Shown here in pieces: positions 33,115-40,743 of a stretch of DNA of 46,677 nt. The notes under the pieces are model-generated. The model had not been told where the DNA came from and made no database searches. It saw only the letters and a program-made list of their open reading frames with translations. Position 1 is the stretch's first letter. Each line of letters starts with the position of its first letter. This stretch comes from JAIFWN01 sp049304015. Lineage in GTDB: Bacteria; Patescibacteriota; Minisyncoccia; Phycocordibacterales; Zambryskibacteraceae. The DNA is taken from assembly GCA_049304015.1 (NCBI GenBank), contig JBAQNS010000004.1, forward strand, positions 1 through 46,677. The letters run 5' to 3'. The translations under genes were made by a program, and so were the position numbers.

Positions 33115-33349
33115 GACCAGCTTTGGAGAGGACTTTGTGAGCACCACGCTTGTTGATTGTTTTGATAGCCTTTGTAGAAAGGATAAGGGTGACAGTTTTT
33201 TTCAATTCAGGCACATAAACACGTTTCTTTTGGAGGTTAGGATACTTACGAACCATACCTGTTGGGTTGAATTGGGTAGCACGAGTTCGGTTAGAGTATC
33301 CTCCACCAATTTTTGACCCCTTTTTAGTTACTGGACAGATTCTTGCCAT
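33107..33349 (-). CDS. rpmB: Ribosomal protein bL28
   Basis: 80 residues, basic, starting MARICPVTKKGSKIGGGYS with the conserved NRTRATQFNPTG and KKRVYVPELKKTVTLILSTKAIKTI elements (shown in part). It belongs to the large ribosomal subunit. A TATACA box lies five bases before the ATG on the minus strand, again near-leaderless. It is a single-gene unit; rpmG, often its neighbour, is not present. Confidence 0.95.
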   Translation of the reverse strand: MARICPVTKKGSKIGGGYSNRTRATQFNPTGMVRKYPNLQKKRVYVPELKKTVTLILSTKAIKTINKRGAHKVLSKAGLI

Positions 33350-33402
33350 ATATTTGTATAGGGAATTATCCTAACACAATAAACCCATATTGCAAAGTTT
33401 GC

Positions 33403-33408
33403 TATACT
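33403..33408 (+). promoter_or_regulatory. -10 box for the M50 protease gene, leaderless
   Basis: TATACT at 33403-33408, preceded by TGC (extended -10), six bases, then ATG 33415. This decides the start in favour of 33415 over an in-frame ATG at 33343. Confidence 0.65.
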
Positions 33409-33414
33409 AGCTTT

Positions 33415-34032
33415 ATGCAAATAGATTTCATCTTTCAAATAGCTGTTCTCATTATGTCTGTGGTCATCCATGAGGTGTCGCACGGCTATATGGCTTATTA
33501 TCTTGGAGATCCAACGGCTAAATATCAAGATAGACTAACCATCAATCCCTTCAAGCACTTGGACATTATAGGTTCTCTCATTGTGCCTGTTCTTTGTTAT
33601 ATGACTGGGGGATTTATATTTGGTTGGGCTAAGCCGGTACCTTATAACCCACACAATCTTCGTCCGGGTAGGTGGTCAGAAGCACTAGTGGCTGCCGCTG
33701 GACCAGCATCAAATCTCTTTTTAGCTATAGTTTTTGGGGTATTTCTACGTTTTTATGCTTTGGGTGCGTCGGCCAACCCAGCAGTTATTCATATCACTGC
33801 GCTTATAGTCTTTATTAATATTATCCTTATGGTTTTCAACCTCGTCCCTCTTGCCCCACTAGATGGTTCGAAGATTTTCTATGCTATTTTCCCCGAAAGG
33901 ATGTATCAATTTCGCTCATTTTTTGAAAGATATGGTTTTATGTTGGTTTTAATCTTTATATTTTTTGGATGGCAATATGTTGCCCCACTCGCTGGAGTGC
34001 TCTTTAAATTAATAACCGGAGTGGGTATTTAG
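33415..34032 (+). CDS. Site-2-protease-like M50 family metalloprotease
   Basis: 205 residues, nearly all membrane-embedded. The zinc motif HEVSH (His19, Glu20, His23) lies in the first helix and is followed by GYMAYYLGDPTAKYQ. The third ligand is in NLVPLAPLDGSK (~145). GWAKPVPYNPHNLRPGRW is typical of the compact bacterial M50 group without a PDZ domain. These proteases cut membrane-embedded substrates; the target is unknown. It is transcribed alone just upstream of the rpsL promoter. Confidence 0.93.
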   Translation: MQIDFIFQIAVLIMSVVIHEVSHGYMAYYLGDPTAKYQDRLTINPFKHLDIIGSLIVPVLCYMTGGFIFGWAKPVPYNPHNLRPGRWSEALVAAAGPASNLFLAIVFGVFLRFYALGASANPAVIHITALIVFINIILMVFNLVPLAPLDGSKIFYAIFPERMYQFRSFFERYGFMLVLIFIFFGWQYVAPLAGVLFKLITGVGI

Positions 34033-34040
34033 CCACATAC

Positions 34041-34069
34041 TTGCGCTAATCCATTCTTTTTAGTAGAGT
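34041..34069 (+). promoter_or_regulatory. rpsL-rpsG-fusA operon promoter
   Basis: TTGCGC (34041-34046), a 17-base spacer, and TAGAGT (34064-34069). The leader is short (~19 bases), with GGAGG at 34084-34088 six bases before the rpsL ATG. This is one of the few Shine-Dalgarno sites before a core gene here. Confidence 0.65.
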
Positions 34070-34094
34070 ATGGGTCTCCGTTTGGAGGTTTTTT

Positions 34095-34508
34095 ATGTCA
34101 ACAATAAATCAGCTAGTCAAGAGAAAAAGAAGCAAAACTACTCGCAAATCAAAGGCGATTGCTCTTACTCGTGGCTTTAATACGATTAAAAACCGCCCAA
34201 TCTACTTCAACTCTCCATTTAAACGTGGTGTTTGTACTAAAGTGACCACCAAGACTCCAAAAAAGCCTAACTCAGCTGTTAGAAAGATTGCTCGTGTTCG
34301 TCTATCTAATGGTCAAGAAGTGACCGCCTACATCCCTGGAGAAGGACACAATCTACAAGAACACTCAGTAGTAGTTATCCGCGGTGGTCGTGTGAAGGAC
34401 CTTGGAGTTAGATACACTATTGTTCGAGGATTACTTGATGCCCAAGGTGTGGAGAAGAGACGACAATCAAGAAGCCAATACGGTACTAAGAAGCCTAAGG
34501 CCAAATAA
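34095..34508 (+). CDS. rpsL: Ribosomal protein uS12
   Basis: 137 residues with the conserved decoding-centre segments TKTPKKPNSAVRKIARVRLS and PGEGHNLQEHSVVVIRGGRVKDLPG-like (here KDLGVRYTIVRG). Small-subunit protein. The lysine at the classic streptomycin position (KKPNSA) is wild type. First gene of the operon rpsL-rpsG-fusA; rpsG follows five bases later. Confidence 0.98.
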   Translation: MSTINQLVKRKRSKTTRKSKAIALTRGFNTIKNRPIYFNSPFKRGVCTKVTTKTPKKPNSAVRKIARVRLSNGQEVTAYIPGEGHNLQEHSVVVIRGGRVKDLGVRYTIVRGLLDAQGVEKRRQSRSQYGTKKPKAK

Positions 34509-34513
34509 TTTTT

Positions 34514-34984
34514 ATGCGAAGAAAACTCAAAGCCAAACCAAAGATAGTCCCAGATTCAGTTTATGAATCAGAAAAAGTAGCTAAGTTTATTAACTACACC
34601 ATGCTTGAAGGTAAGAAGACCACTGCTCGAGGAGTAGTTTATAGAGCAATGGAAGAAATAAAGGAAAAGGCCAAAGTGACTGATCCTTTGGAAATATTTG
34701 AACTCGCTTTAAAGAACACAGGCCCTACTATGGAAGTGCGTTCAAGACGAGTTGGAGGTGCGAACTACCAAATTCCTAGAGAAGTTCGCCCAGAAAGACG
34801 ACAACAGCTCTCAATGAAATGGATTATTGAAGCTGCTCGAAGCAAGAAAGGTAAACCAATGCATGAGAAACTCGCCGAAGAAATTATCTTGGCTTCAAAC
34901 AATGAAGGGGATGCAGTGAAGAAGCGTGAGACTACGCACCGAATGGCTGAAGCCAACAAAGCTTTCGCTCACTTCGCTTGGTAA
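34514..34984 (+). CDS. rpsG: Ribosomal protein uS7
   Basis: 156 residues, the normal length. Typical motifs are KFINYTMLEGKKTTA, EIFELALKNTGPTMEVRSRRVGG (in part), YQIPREV and the C-terminal HRMAEANKAFAHFAW. It initiates assembly of the 30S head and contacts the E site. There is no Shine-Dalgarno site in the five-base gap after rpsL. Confidence 0.98.
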   Translation: MRRKLKAKPKIVPDSVYESEKVAKFINYTMLEGKKTTARGVVYRAMEEIKEKAKVTDPLEIFELALKNTGPTMEVRSRRVGGANYQIPREVRPERRQQLSMKWIIEAARSKKGKPMHEKLAEEIILASNNEGDAVKKRETTHRMAEANKAFAHFAW

Positions 34985-35020
34985 TTATTTATTAATATTG
35001 TTTCTTAATTAGTTATTTAA

Positions 35021-37189
35021 ATGGAACGAGATTATCCACTAGAGAGAGTTAGAAACTTCGGTATTGTAGCCCATGTTGATGCAGGCAAGACCACCACAAG
35101 CGAACGTGTGCTTTTTTATACTGGAGCTCAACACTCAATCGGTGAAGTACACGAAGGTGACACTACTACTGACTGGATGGAGCAAGAGAAGGAGAGAGGT
35201 ATCACCATCACCGCAGCTGCCATAACTTGTTTTTGGGCCCCAAGTTATTTGGATGCAGCACAACGAAAGGATAAAAATCAGAAATATCGTTTCAATATTA
35301 TTGATACCCCTGGGCACATCGACTTCACCGTAGAAGTGAAGCGTTCACTCCGCGTGCTCGACGGTGCAGTTGTTGTTTTTGATGGTGTTGCTGGTGTAGA
35401 ACCTCAGTCAGAAACAAACTGGCGCTATGCTGAAGATGCTCATGTGCCTCGTATTTGTTTTATAAACAAACTTGACCGAACGGGTGCATCATTCGAGCGC
35501 TCATACAAAACTATTTTAGACAGACTCTCAAAGAAAGCTATTCGTATGCAAATTCCTATGGGAGAAGAGGAAAAACATGAAGGAGTGATTGATCTTTTGA
35601 AAATGAAGGCTTACTACTTCGAGGGTAATATGGGAATTGATGTAGTAGAAAAGGAAATCCCAGCCGAATACCTTGCTGAAGCTCAAAAATATCGTGGTGA
35701 ACTAGTAGAGAGAATTGTTGAAAACGATGAGCACCTTATGAATGCTTATCTTGAAGGCAAAGAGATTGCTATAGAAGCTCTAAAGGAAACTCTTCGCAAG
35801 GCAGTAATAGAAAACAAAGTTTTCCCTGTATTTGCTGGTTCCGCCCTACACAATAAAGGTGTCCAACTAGTACTTGATGCTGTGGTAGAACTCCTCCCAT
35901 CTCCTTTAGACATCCCCCCTGTTTCTGGTATTGATCCAAACACAGGAGTTGAAATCCTCAGACATGCATCTGATACAGAACCATTTTCAGCTCTAGCTTT
36001 CAAACTCCAAGCAGACCCATTTGTTGGTCAGCTCACATTCTTTAGAGTGTATTCAGGAACAATTGAATCAGGTAGTTACATATACAACTCAACCACAGGC
36101 AACAAAGAAAGACTCGGTCGTATTGTAAGGCTTCAAGCCAATGATAGAGAAGAAGTGAAGAAAGTTTATGCTGGAGAAATCGCAGCTGCAGTAGGTCTAA
36201 AGGAGGCCAAAACTTCTCACACCTTCTCAGACGAAAATAGTCCAATCATCCTAGACCAAATCACATTCCCTGAACCAGTTATTTCTCTCCGTATTGAACC
36301 AAAGACAAAAGCAGACCAAGAGAAAATGGGATTTGCTCTCAAGAGACTTTCGGATGAAGATCCAACTTTCAAAATTAAATCAGATTCAGAAACAGGAGAG
36401 ACAGTTATCATGGGTATGGGTGAACTACACCTAGAAATCCTAGTGGACAGAATGAAAAGAGAATTCTCTGTGGAAGCTAATGTAGGTAAACCTCAAGTGG
36501 CTTACAAGGAAACTATTCAAGGCGAAGCAGAAGTTGATAACAAGTATGTGAAGCAAACAGGAGGTAAGGGACAATACGGTCACGTACGAATCAAGATTAA
36601 ACCTCTACCTAAATATGACCCAGAAGAGAAAGTGCCAAAGAATGCTCATAGAGAAGAAGGTTTCGAATTTATTGATGCTATCAAGGGAGGTGTTATTCCT
36701 CAGGAATTTATCCCTGCAGTAGAGAAGGGAGTGAAGGAAGCCATGGATAGAGGAATCCTCGCTGGTTACAAGATGGTAGATATTTCTTGCGAATTGAACT
36801 TCGGTTCTTCACACGACGTGGACTCATCAGAAATCGCTTACAAGATTGCCGCCTCTCAAGCCTTCCAAGAAGCAGCCAAGAAGGCTCGACCAGTTATCCT
36901 TGAACCTATTATGAAAGTAGAAGTAGTAGTGCCTGAAAAGTTCATGGGAGACATCACTGGAAACCTCAGTGGTAAGCGTGGACAGATAGAAGCCATGGAA
37001 GACAGAAACGAGCTCAAGGTAGTTCGAGCCATGGTGCCTCTTTCAGAAATGTTTGGATACGTTACTGCTCTTCGTTCTATGACCGAAGGTCGTGGTTCAT
37101 CAACAATGGAATTCGATCATTATGCAGTTGTCCCTCCAAACGTAGCTACTGCCATCATCGAGCAGAGAACTGGAGCAAAATCAGCTTAA
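35021..37189 (+). CDS. fusA: Translation elongation factor G
   Basis: 722 residues. The G1 motif AHVDAGKTTTSE, the switch region RGITITAAAIT, G3 DTPGH and G4 NKLD are present, as are domains III-V (including the GKRGQIEAMEDR region near the C-terminus). GTPase driving translocation. The G domain carries a ~15-residue insertion before the DTPGH motif (FWAPSYLDAAQRKDKNQKYR) relative to the usual CFWK-x-H sequence. No Shine-Dalgarno sequence precedes the ATG. The operon ends here with the terminator at 37210; tuf is separated from it by two inserted small genes. Confidence 0.98.
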   Translation: MERDYPLERVRNFGIVAHVDAGKTTTSERVLFYTGAQHSIGEVHEGDTTTDWMEQEKERGITITAAAITCFWAPSYLDAAQRKDKNQKYRFNIIDTPGHIDFTVEVKRSLRVLDGAVVVFDGVAGVEPQSETNWRYAEDAHVPRICFINKLDRTGASFERSYKTILDRLSKKAIRMQIPMGEEEKHEGVIDLLKMKAYYFEGNMGIDVVEKEIPAEYLAEAQKYRGELVERIVENDEHLMNAYLEGKEIAIEALKETLRKAVIENKVFPVFAGSALHNKGVQLVLDAVVELLPSPLDIPPVSGIDPNTGVEILRHASDTEPFSALAFKLQADPFVGQLTFFRVYSGTIESGSYIYNSTTGNKERLGRIVRLQANDREEVKKVYAGEIAAAVGLKEAKTSHTFSDENSPIILDQITFPEPVISLRIEPKTKADQEKMGFALKRLSDEDPTFKIKSDSETGETVIMGMGELHLEILVDRMKREFSVEANVGKPQVAYKETIQGEAEVDNKYVKQTGGKGQYGHVRIKIKPLPKYDPEEKVPKNAHREEGFEFIDAIKGGVIPQEFIPAVEKGVKEAMDRGILAGYKMVDISCELNFGSSHDVDSSEIAYKIAASQAFQEAAKKARPVILEPIMKVEVVVPEKFMGDITGNLSGKRGQIEAMEDRNELKVVRAMVPLSEMFGYVTALRSMTEGRGSSTMEFDHYAVVPPNVATAIIEQRTGAKSA

Positions 37190-37207
37190 TAAACTAAAGA
37201 TTTGCAG

Positions 37208-37236
37208 AAAAACAGCTAAACAAGGCTGTTTTTTTG
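37208..37236 (+). terminator. Intrinsic terminator after fusA
   Basis: A 7-bp stem AAACAGC/GCTGTTT with an 8-base loop is followed by a T run. Confidence 0.88.
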
Positions 37237-37256
37237 TTATATTTAAGGCTAAATGC

Positions 37257-37285
37257 TTGACATTAGGTATCTAACATGCTATTAT
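37257..37285 (+). promoter_or_regulatory. Strong promoter of the 138-aa orphan gene
   Basis: A perfect TTGACA (37257-37262), a 17-base spacer, and TATTAT (37280-37285). One of the best promoters in the window. Confidence 0.82.
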
Positions 37286-37340
37286 ACAAAAGTAACTGAT
37301 CCTTTCATAACTCCAATGGCTACTGCAGCCAGAGGCCAAG

Positions 37341-37757
37341 ATGAACTGCTTCGAGATTCTTCTCGACAAGCTCACGAAGAAGATCGCCACCGTTCGTGCG
37401 CTCTGCGCGACCATCCCGGCACTTGTGCCGGCGGAGAAGGCTCGGGTCGAACTGGAGAACCTCGTCAAGAGTCTCTGCGACGAGAACTACGACATCGACA
37501 AGTACGATGTTGGGTTCATTGCGTCGGAAGCTGAGATGGCTCTCACCGAACTCCGGCGAGTCGAACAGCTGGTTCTGGCGGAAGCCCGCGAGGTCGAAAG
37601 CCGCATCCGCGATAACATCGCGAGCGGAGTTGTCGGCTCGATCAAGCGCCACGGCGGTAGCCGCAGTGCGGACAAGCGCCAGGCTGACCGCGACCGTCGC
37701 GCTTCGATGAAGGGCGAGGGCAAGGGCGGCGGCAAGAAGCAGCGCAAGACGGCGTAG
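37341..37757 (+). CDS. GC-rich orphan protein, 138 aa, helical with basic tail
   Basis: No family is recognised. It is helical from residues ~1-95 (FEILLDKLTKKIATVRAL, then EAEMALTELRRVEQLVLAEA), then has a strongly basic Gly/Lys/Arg tail (~100-138, KGEGKGGGKKQRKTA) that looks nucleic-acid-binding. Base use is sharply different from all neighbours: third codon positions are mostly G or C, with CGC, GCG, GGC and ATC codons. A GAGG five bases before the ATG is the ribosome site. It has its own TTGACA promoter and a long terminator. An overlapping frame from 37253 is discounted because its composition and third-position pattern are worse. Likely a recent acquisition, sitting between fusA and tuf, which are normally adjacent. 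Confidence 0.72.
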   Translation: MNCFEILLDKLTKKIATVRALCATIPALVPAEKARVELENLVKSLCDENYDIDKYDVGFIASEAEMALTELRRVEQLVLAEAREVESRIRDNIASGVVGSIKRHGGSRSADKRQADRDRRASMKGEGKGGGKKQRKTA

Positions 37758-37780
37758 CATGCGCATTGGGGTTATGTTTT

Positions 37781-37835
37781 GCCCCACGAAAGGTCACACG
37801 GATTCCCGTGAATACCATTCGTGGGGCTTTTCGTT
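37781..37835 (+). terminator. Terminator with long stem after the 138-aa gene
   Basis: A 10-bp stem GCCCCACGAA (37781-37790) / TTCGTGGGGC (37818-37827) contains an inner CACG/CGTG hairpin and is followed by TTTTCGTTT. Confidence 0.82.
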
Positions 37836-37852
37836 TGCCAAAATATGTGTAA

Positions 37853-37858
37853 TATAGT
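37853..37858 (+). promoter_or_regulatory. -10 box of the 114-aa orphan gene
   Basis: TATAGT at 37853-37858. The -35 region is weak (TTCGTT at 37830-37835, 17-base spacing) and overlaps the preceding terminator's T run. Confidence 0.4.
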
Positions 37859-37890
37859 CCTGGGCCTCCCATAAACCTAGGAGAACACGC

Positions 37891-38235
37891 ATGCGCGATG
37901 GTCAGGGTTCTGATGTGCAGGGAGTTTCAACGACTCTCTCGTCTTCGAGTCATTCGAAGACCGTTCATCTCGCCGGTCTCGTACAGCCGACTATCAATGA
38001 AGTGGCCGCCATGGTGGCACACTTCAAGGGTTGGTTGATTCCAGCCCTCGTCGTGGCTCTCGCAGAAACCGGTTTCGTCCATCGGACCAAGTGGTCGAAC
38101 GGAGAAAGCCGTGTCACCCAGGAGGAACTCGACCGTGTGAATCGCTGCCTTTCGAGGCATATCGACGGCCAGATCCTCATGAACCGGAACTTCATCTGGT
38201 TTGCCAAGGTGACTGTCTCGGAGCCCATAAACTAG
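37891..38235 (+). CDS. GC-rich orphan protein, 114 aa
   Basis: The ATG is seven bases after AGGAG, a clear Shine-Dalgarno site. The N-terminus is Ser/Thr-rich (TTLSSSSHSKT). A hydrophobic stretch (KGWLIPALVVALAETGF, ~46-62) may be a core helix or short membrane segment. A helical VTQEELDRVNRCLSRHIDG and a beta-like NFIWFAKVTVSE end follow. No family is recognised. Codon use is GC-rich (CTC, GTC, GCC) unlike tuf and fusA on either side. It is followed two bases later by its own terminator. It lies in tandem with the 138-aa orphan gene between fusA and tuf. Confidence 0.72.
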   Translation: MRDGQGSDVQGVSTTLSSSSHSKTVHLAGLVQPTINEVAAMVAHFKGWLIPALVVALAETGFVHRTKWSNGESRVTQEELDRVNRCLSRHIDGQILMNRNFIWFAKVTVSEPIN

Positions 38236-38236
38236 T

Positions 38237-38260
38237 AAGACCCAATACGGGTCTTTTTTC
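38237..38260 (+). terminator. Intrinsic terminator after the 114-aa gene
   Basis: A 7-bp stem AAGACCC/GGGTCTT with a 5-base loop is followed by TTTTC. Confidence 0.88.
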
Positions 38261-38286
38261 TTATATGAATAAAGCCCCTATAGATA

Positions 38287-38315
38287 TTGACTATTTTAGT
38301 TGTTTTGCGTAAGAT
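38287..38315 (+). promoter_or_regulatory. tuf-S10 operon promoter
   Basis: TTGACT (38287-38292), a 17-base spacer, and TAAGAT (38310-38315). The leader to the tuf ATG is ~180 bases. Confidence 0.75.
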
Positions 38316-38326
38316 AGCCCTTACGC
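38307..38326. promoter_or_regulatory. Inverted repeat over the tuf -10 box, possible operator
   Basis: GCGTAAG (38307-38313), six bases, CTTACGC (38320-38326). The arms are perfect 7-mers covering the -10 element and predicted start. In the RNA only part would be transcribed, so an operator is more likely than an RNA hairpin. Confidence 0.45.
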
Positions 38327-38500
38327 GTCATGTGCCGTTTTTAATTTGCTCTTTGAGATCTTTTCTTAATAGACCGAATGAAAATATGGCTTTATTACGC
38401 GCTCGATTCTAGTTCTAGGTCGAAGAGAGCAAATGTTCTCGCGCGCTCCCTTCGCTTTAGAATTTATTCTTATATAAATTAATAATAATTATTTACTCAA
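38322..38500 (+). promoter_or_regulatory. Long tuf 5' leader
   Basis: No coding frame is seen in the ~180 bases. The leader contains the recurrent motif AAAATATGGCT (38381-38391) and complementary GC-rich stretches (GCGC near 38399 and CGCGCGC near 38441, with GAGA/TCTC pairs between). Autogenous control of the tuf operon is possible but not demonstrated by the sequence. Confidence 0.35.
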
Positions 38501-39691
38501 ATGGCAGAATTTAATCGTTCAAAGCCACACCTCAACGTAGGAACCATTGGTCACGTTGACCACGGCAAGACAACCCTTACAGCAGCAATTTTGAATGTGC
38601 TTCACCGCGCAGGCAAGACCGCTACAGTAAAATCAGTTGGAGACATCGATAAGAGTCCTGAAGAAAAGGCTCGAGGTATTACTATTTCTCTTTCACACAG
38701 CGAATACGAATCAGATACTCGTCACTACGCTCACGTGGACGCTCCGGGCCACGCTGACTACATTAAAAACATGATTACTGGTGCCGCTCAGATGGACGGT
38801 GCAGTACTTGTGGTAGCAGCTACAGACGGAGTTATGCCTCAAACTCGTGAACACATCCTACTTGCTAAGCAAGTTGGAGTGCCAAAGATTATTGTGTTCT
38901 TGAACAAGTGTGACATGGTTCCTGATCCAGAACTCATCGACCTAGTTGAAGAGGAAATCAGAGAATTGCTCACTAAATACGAATTCGATGGTGCCAACGC
39001 TCCTATCATCCGTGGTTCAGCTCTAAAGGCTCTTGAAGCTACTGGTATTGATGATGAATGGTCAAAGAAAATCCTTGACCTAGTCAACGCACTAGACACT
39101 TACTTCCCAATCCCTGTTCGTGAAGTAGACAAGCCATTCCTTATGCCTATTGAAGACATCTTCTCTATTGAAGGTCGAGGCACAGTGGTAACTGGTCGTA
39201 TCGAAAGAGGTATTTGTAAGATTGGTGAAGAAGTAGAAATAGTCGGTATCGAAGCTACTTCAAAGACAACCATTACTGGTATCGAAATGTTCAACAAGCA
39301 ACTTCAAGAAGGACGCGCTGGAGACAACGCCGGAATCTTGCTTCGTGGTGTGAAGAAAGAAGATCTACACCGAGGACAAGTGCTTGCAAAGCCAGGATCA
39401 GTAACTCCTCATACAGAATTCACAGCAGAAGTTTACATCTTGAAGAAAGAGGAAGGTGGTCGCCACACTCCATTCTTCACTGGTTACAAACCTCAGTTCT
39501 ACATCAGAACAACTGACGTGACCGGAGAGGTAACACTTGCTGAAGGAGTAGAGATGGTTATGCCTGGAGATACAGTGACTTTCAAAGTTAAACTCGTAGC
39601 CCCAGTGGCCCTAGAAGATCAGACTCGTTTCGCTATCCGCGAAGGAGGTAAAACAGTAGGTGCCGGAGTGGTAACAAAGGTTATCGCCTAA
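38501..39691 (+). CDS. tuf: Translation elongation factor Tu
   Basis: 396 residues, standard. The G1 motif GHVDHGKTTL, effector RGITISLSHSEYE (usually I-N-T-A-H-V-E-Y), G3 DAPGHADYIKNMI, G4 NKCD and domains II-III are present. It delivers aminoacyl-tRNA to the ribosome. The usual INTAHVEY effector loop is ISLSHSEY here, a departure from the most common bacterial sequence. No Shine-Dalgarno site precedes the ATG. It heads the unit tuf-rpsJ-rplC-rplD-rplW-rplB. Confidence 0.98.
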   Translation: MAEFNRSKPHLNVGTIGHVDHGKTTLTAAILNVLHRAGKTATVKSVGDIDKSPEEKARGITISLSHSEYESDTRHYAHVDAPGHADYIKNMITGAAQMDGAVLVVAATDGVMPQTREHILLAKQVGVPKIIVFLNKCDMVPDPELIDLVEEEIRELLTKYEFDGANAPIIRGSALKALEATGIDDEWSKKILDLVNALDTYFPIPVREVDKPFLMPIEDIFSIEGRGTVVTGRIERGICKIGEEVEIVGIEATSKTTITGIEMFNKQLQEGRAGDNAGILLRGVKKEDLHRGQVLAKPGSVTPHTEFTAEVYILKKEEGGRHTPFFTGYKPQFYIRTTDVTGEVTLAEGVEMVMPGDTVTFKVKLVAPVALEDQTRFAIREGGKTVGAGVVTKVIA

Positions 39692-39713
39692 GCATTAATC
39701 AACTGCACATTAC

Positions 39714-40097
39714 ATGGCCAAGGAAACAACAAAACCGAAAGAGAAATCAAAAGCAAAGACAAAAAGTGCTGCAGTAAAAACTGAAGAAGGTATCTCAATG
39801 CTACGCATCAGAGTCAGAGCTTATGAATCAAAGATTTTGGACGTTTCAGTGAAGCAGATTATAGACACAGCCCTCCGCTATGATGCAGAGGTTATGGGTC
39901 CAATACCTCTTCCAACTGAGATAAAGAAATATACGGTGAATCGTGCTGCATTCGTTTACAAAAACGCGCGAGAACAGTTTGAGATGCGAATACACAAGAG
40001 ACTCATCGACATCAAGAATCCAAATCAGAAAATTATTGAATCTCTTACGAACATGAATCTTCCTTCGGGTGTAAACATAGACGTAAAGCTCGTCTAA
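39714..40097 (+). CDS. rpsJ: Ribosomal protein uS10 with N-terminal lysine-rich extension
   Basis: 127 residues as opened, versus ~102 usually. The conserved body starts at MLRIRVRAYESKILD and includes ALRYDAEVMGPIPLPTEIKKYTVNR (in part) and the terminal LPSGVNIDVKL. The first ~28 residues are a Lys/Ala/Thr tail. An internal ATG at 39798, seven bases after AAGG, would give a standard-length protein, so the extension could be an artefact or a second isoform. uS10 is part of the 30S head and of the NusB-S10 antitermination complex. Confidence 0.95.
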   Translation: MAKETTKPKEKSKAKTKSAAVKTEEGISMLRIRVRAYESKILDVSVKQIIDTALRYDAEVMGPIPLPTEIKKYTVNRAAFVYKNAREQFEMRIHKRLIDIKNPNQKIIESLTNMNLPSGVNIDVKLV

Positions 40098-40116
40098 CAA
40101 ATTCAGAAAAACCAAT

Positions 40117-40734
40117 ATGAAATTCCTGCTAGCCAAAAAGGTGAATATGACTCAAGTCTTCGATGAAAAGGGCGCGACCTATCCGGTCACGATCCTTTCT
40201 GCTACTCCAGTCAAGGTCACTAATCTCAAAGATATGGCCCGAGATGGATACAAAGCTGTCCAAGTAGGATTTGGTGAGAAGCGTGAGAAGAACATCACCA
40301 AGGCTCGTCTAGGACAAATGGGAGGCAATAAGTTTGCTCACCTAAAGGAATACAAACTTGCAGATGCAGACACGGTCCCTGCAGTAGGTGATTCAATCGA
40401 CCTCTCTATCTTTAGTGAAGGAGACAAGGTTGAAGTGACTGCTGTTTCTAAAGGTAAGGGTTTCCAAGGAGTAGTGAAGAGACACAAGTTCGGTGGAGGT
40501 CGACGTTCACACGGACAGAAACACTCTGAACGTGAACCAGGTTCTATTGGAGGAGGTGCTCGTGCTGGAGGACGTGTAGCCAAAGGTCTCCGGATGGCTG
40601 GCAGAATGGGTGGTGATCGTGTTACAGTGTCAAACCTAAAGATTATCAAAATCTTGCCAGATACAAACGAGATCATGGTTCATGGTGCCGTCCCTGGACG
40701 AAAGGGCACACTAGTAGAAATCTGGTCAAAGTAA
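40117..40734 (+). CDS. rplC: Ribosomal protein uL3
   Basis: 205 residues. The conserved region is VTAVSKGKGFQGVVKRHKF, followed by RRSHGQKHSEREPGSIG, RVAKGLRMAGRMGGDRVTV and VPGRKGTLVEI. It is an early 50S assembly protein near the peptidyl-transferase centre. No Shine-Dalgarno site precedes the ATG. It lies in the S10-type operon order rpsJ-rplC-rplD. Confidence 0.98.
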   Translation: MKFLLAKKVNMTQVFDEKGATYPVTILSATPVKVTNLKDMARDGYKAVQVGFGEKREKNITKARLGQMGGNKFAHLKEYKLADADTVPAVGDSIDLSIFSEGDKVEVTAVSKGKGFQGVVKRHKFGGGRRSHGQKHSEREPGSIGGGARAGGRVAKGLRMAGRMGGDRVTVSNLKIIKILPDTNEIMVHGAVPGRKGTLVEIWSK

Positions 40735-40743
40735 TTCAAAAAC

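Noticed and set aside
37253..37534. Alternative 93-aa frame overlapping the 138-aa orphan gene
   Set aside because: It begins inside the promoter spacer, has no ribosome site, and lacks the third-position G/C pattern of the chosen frame.
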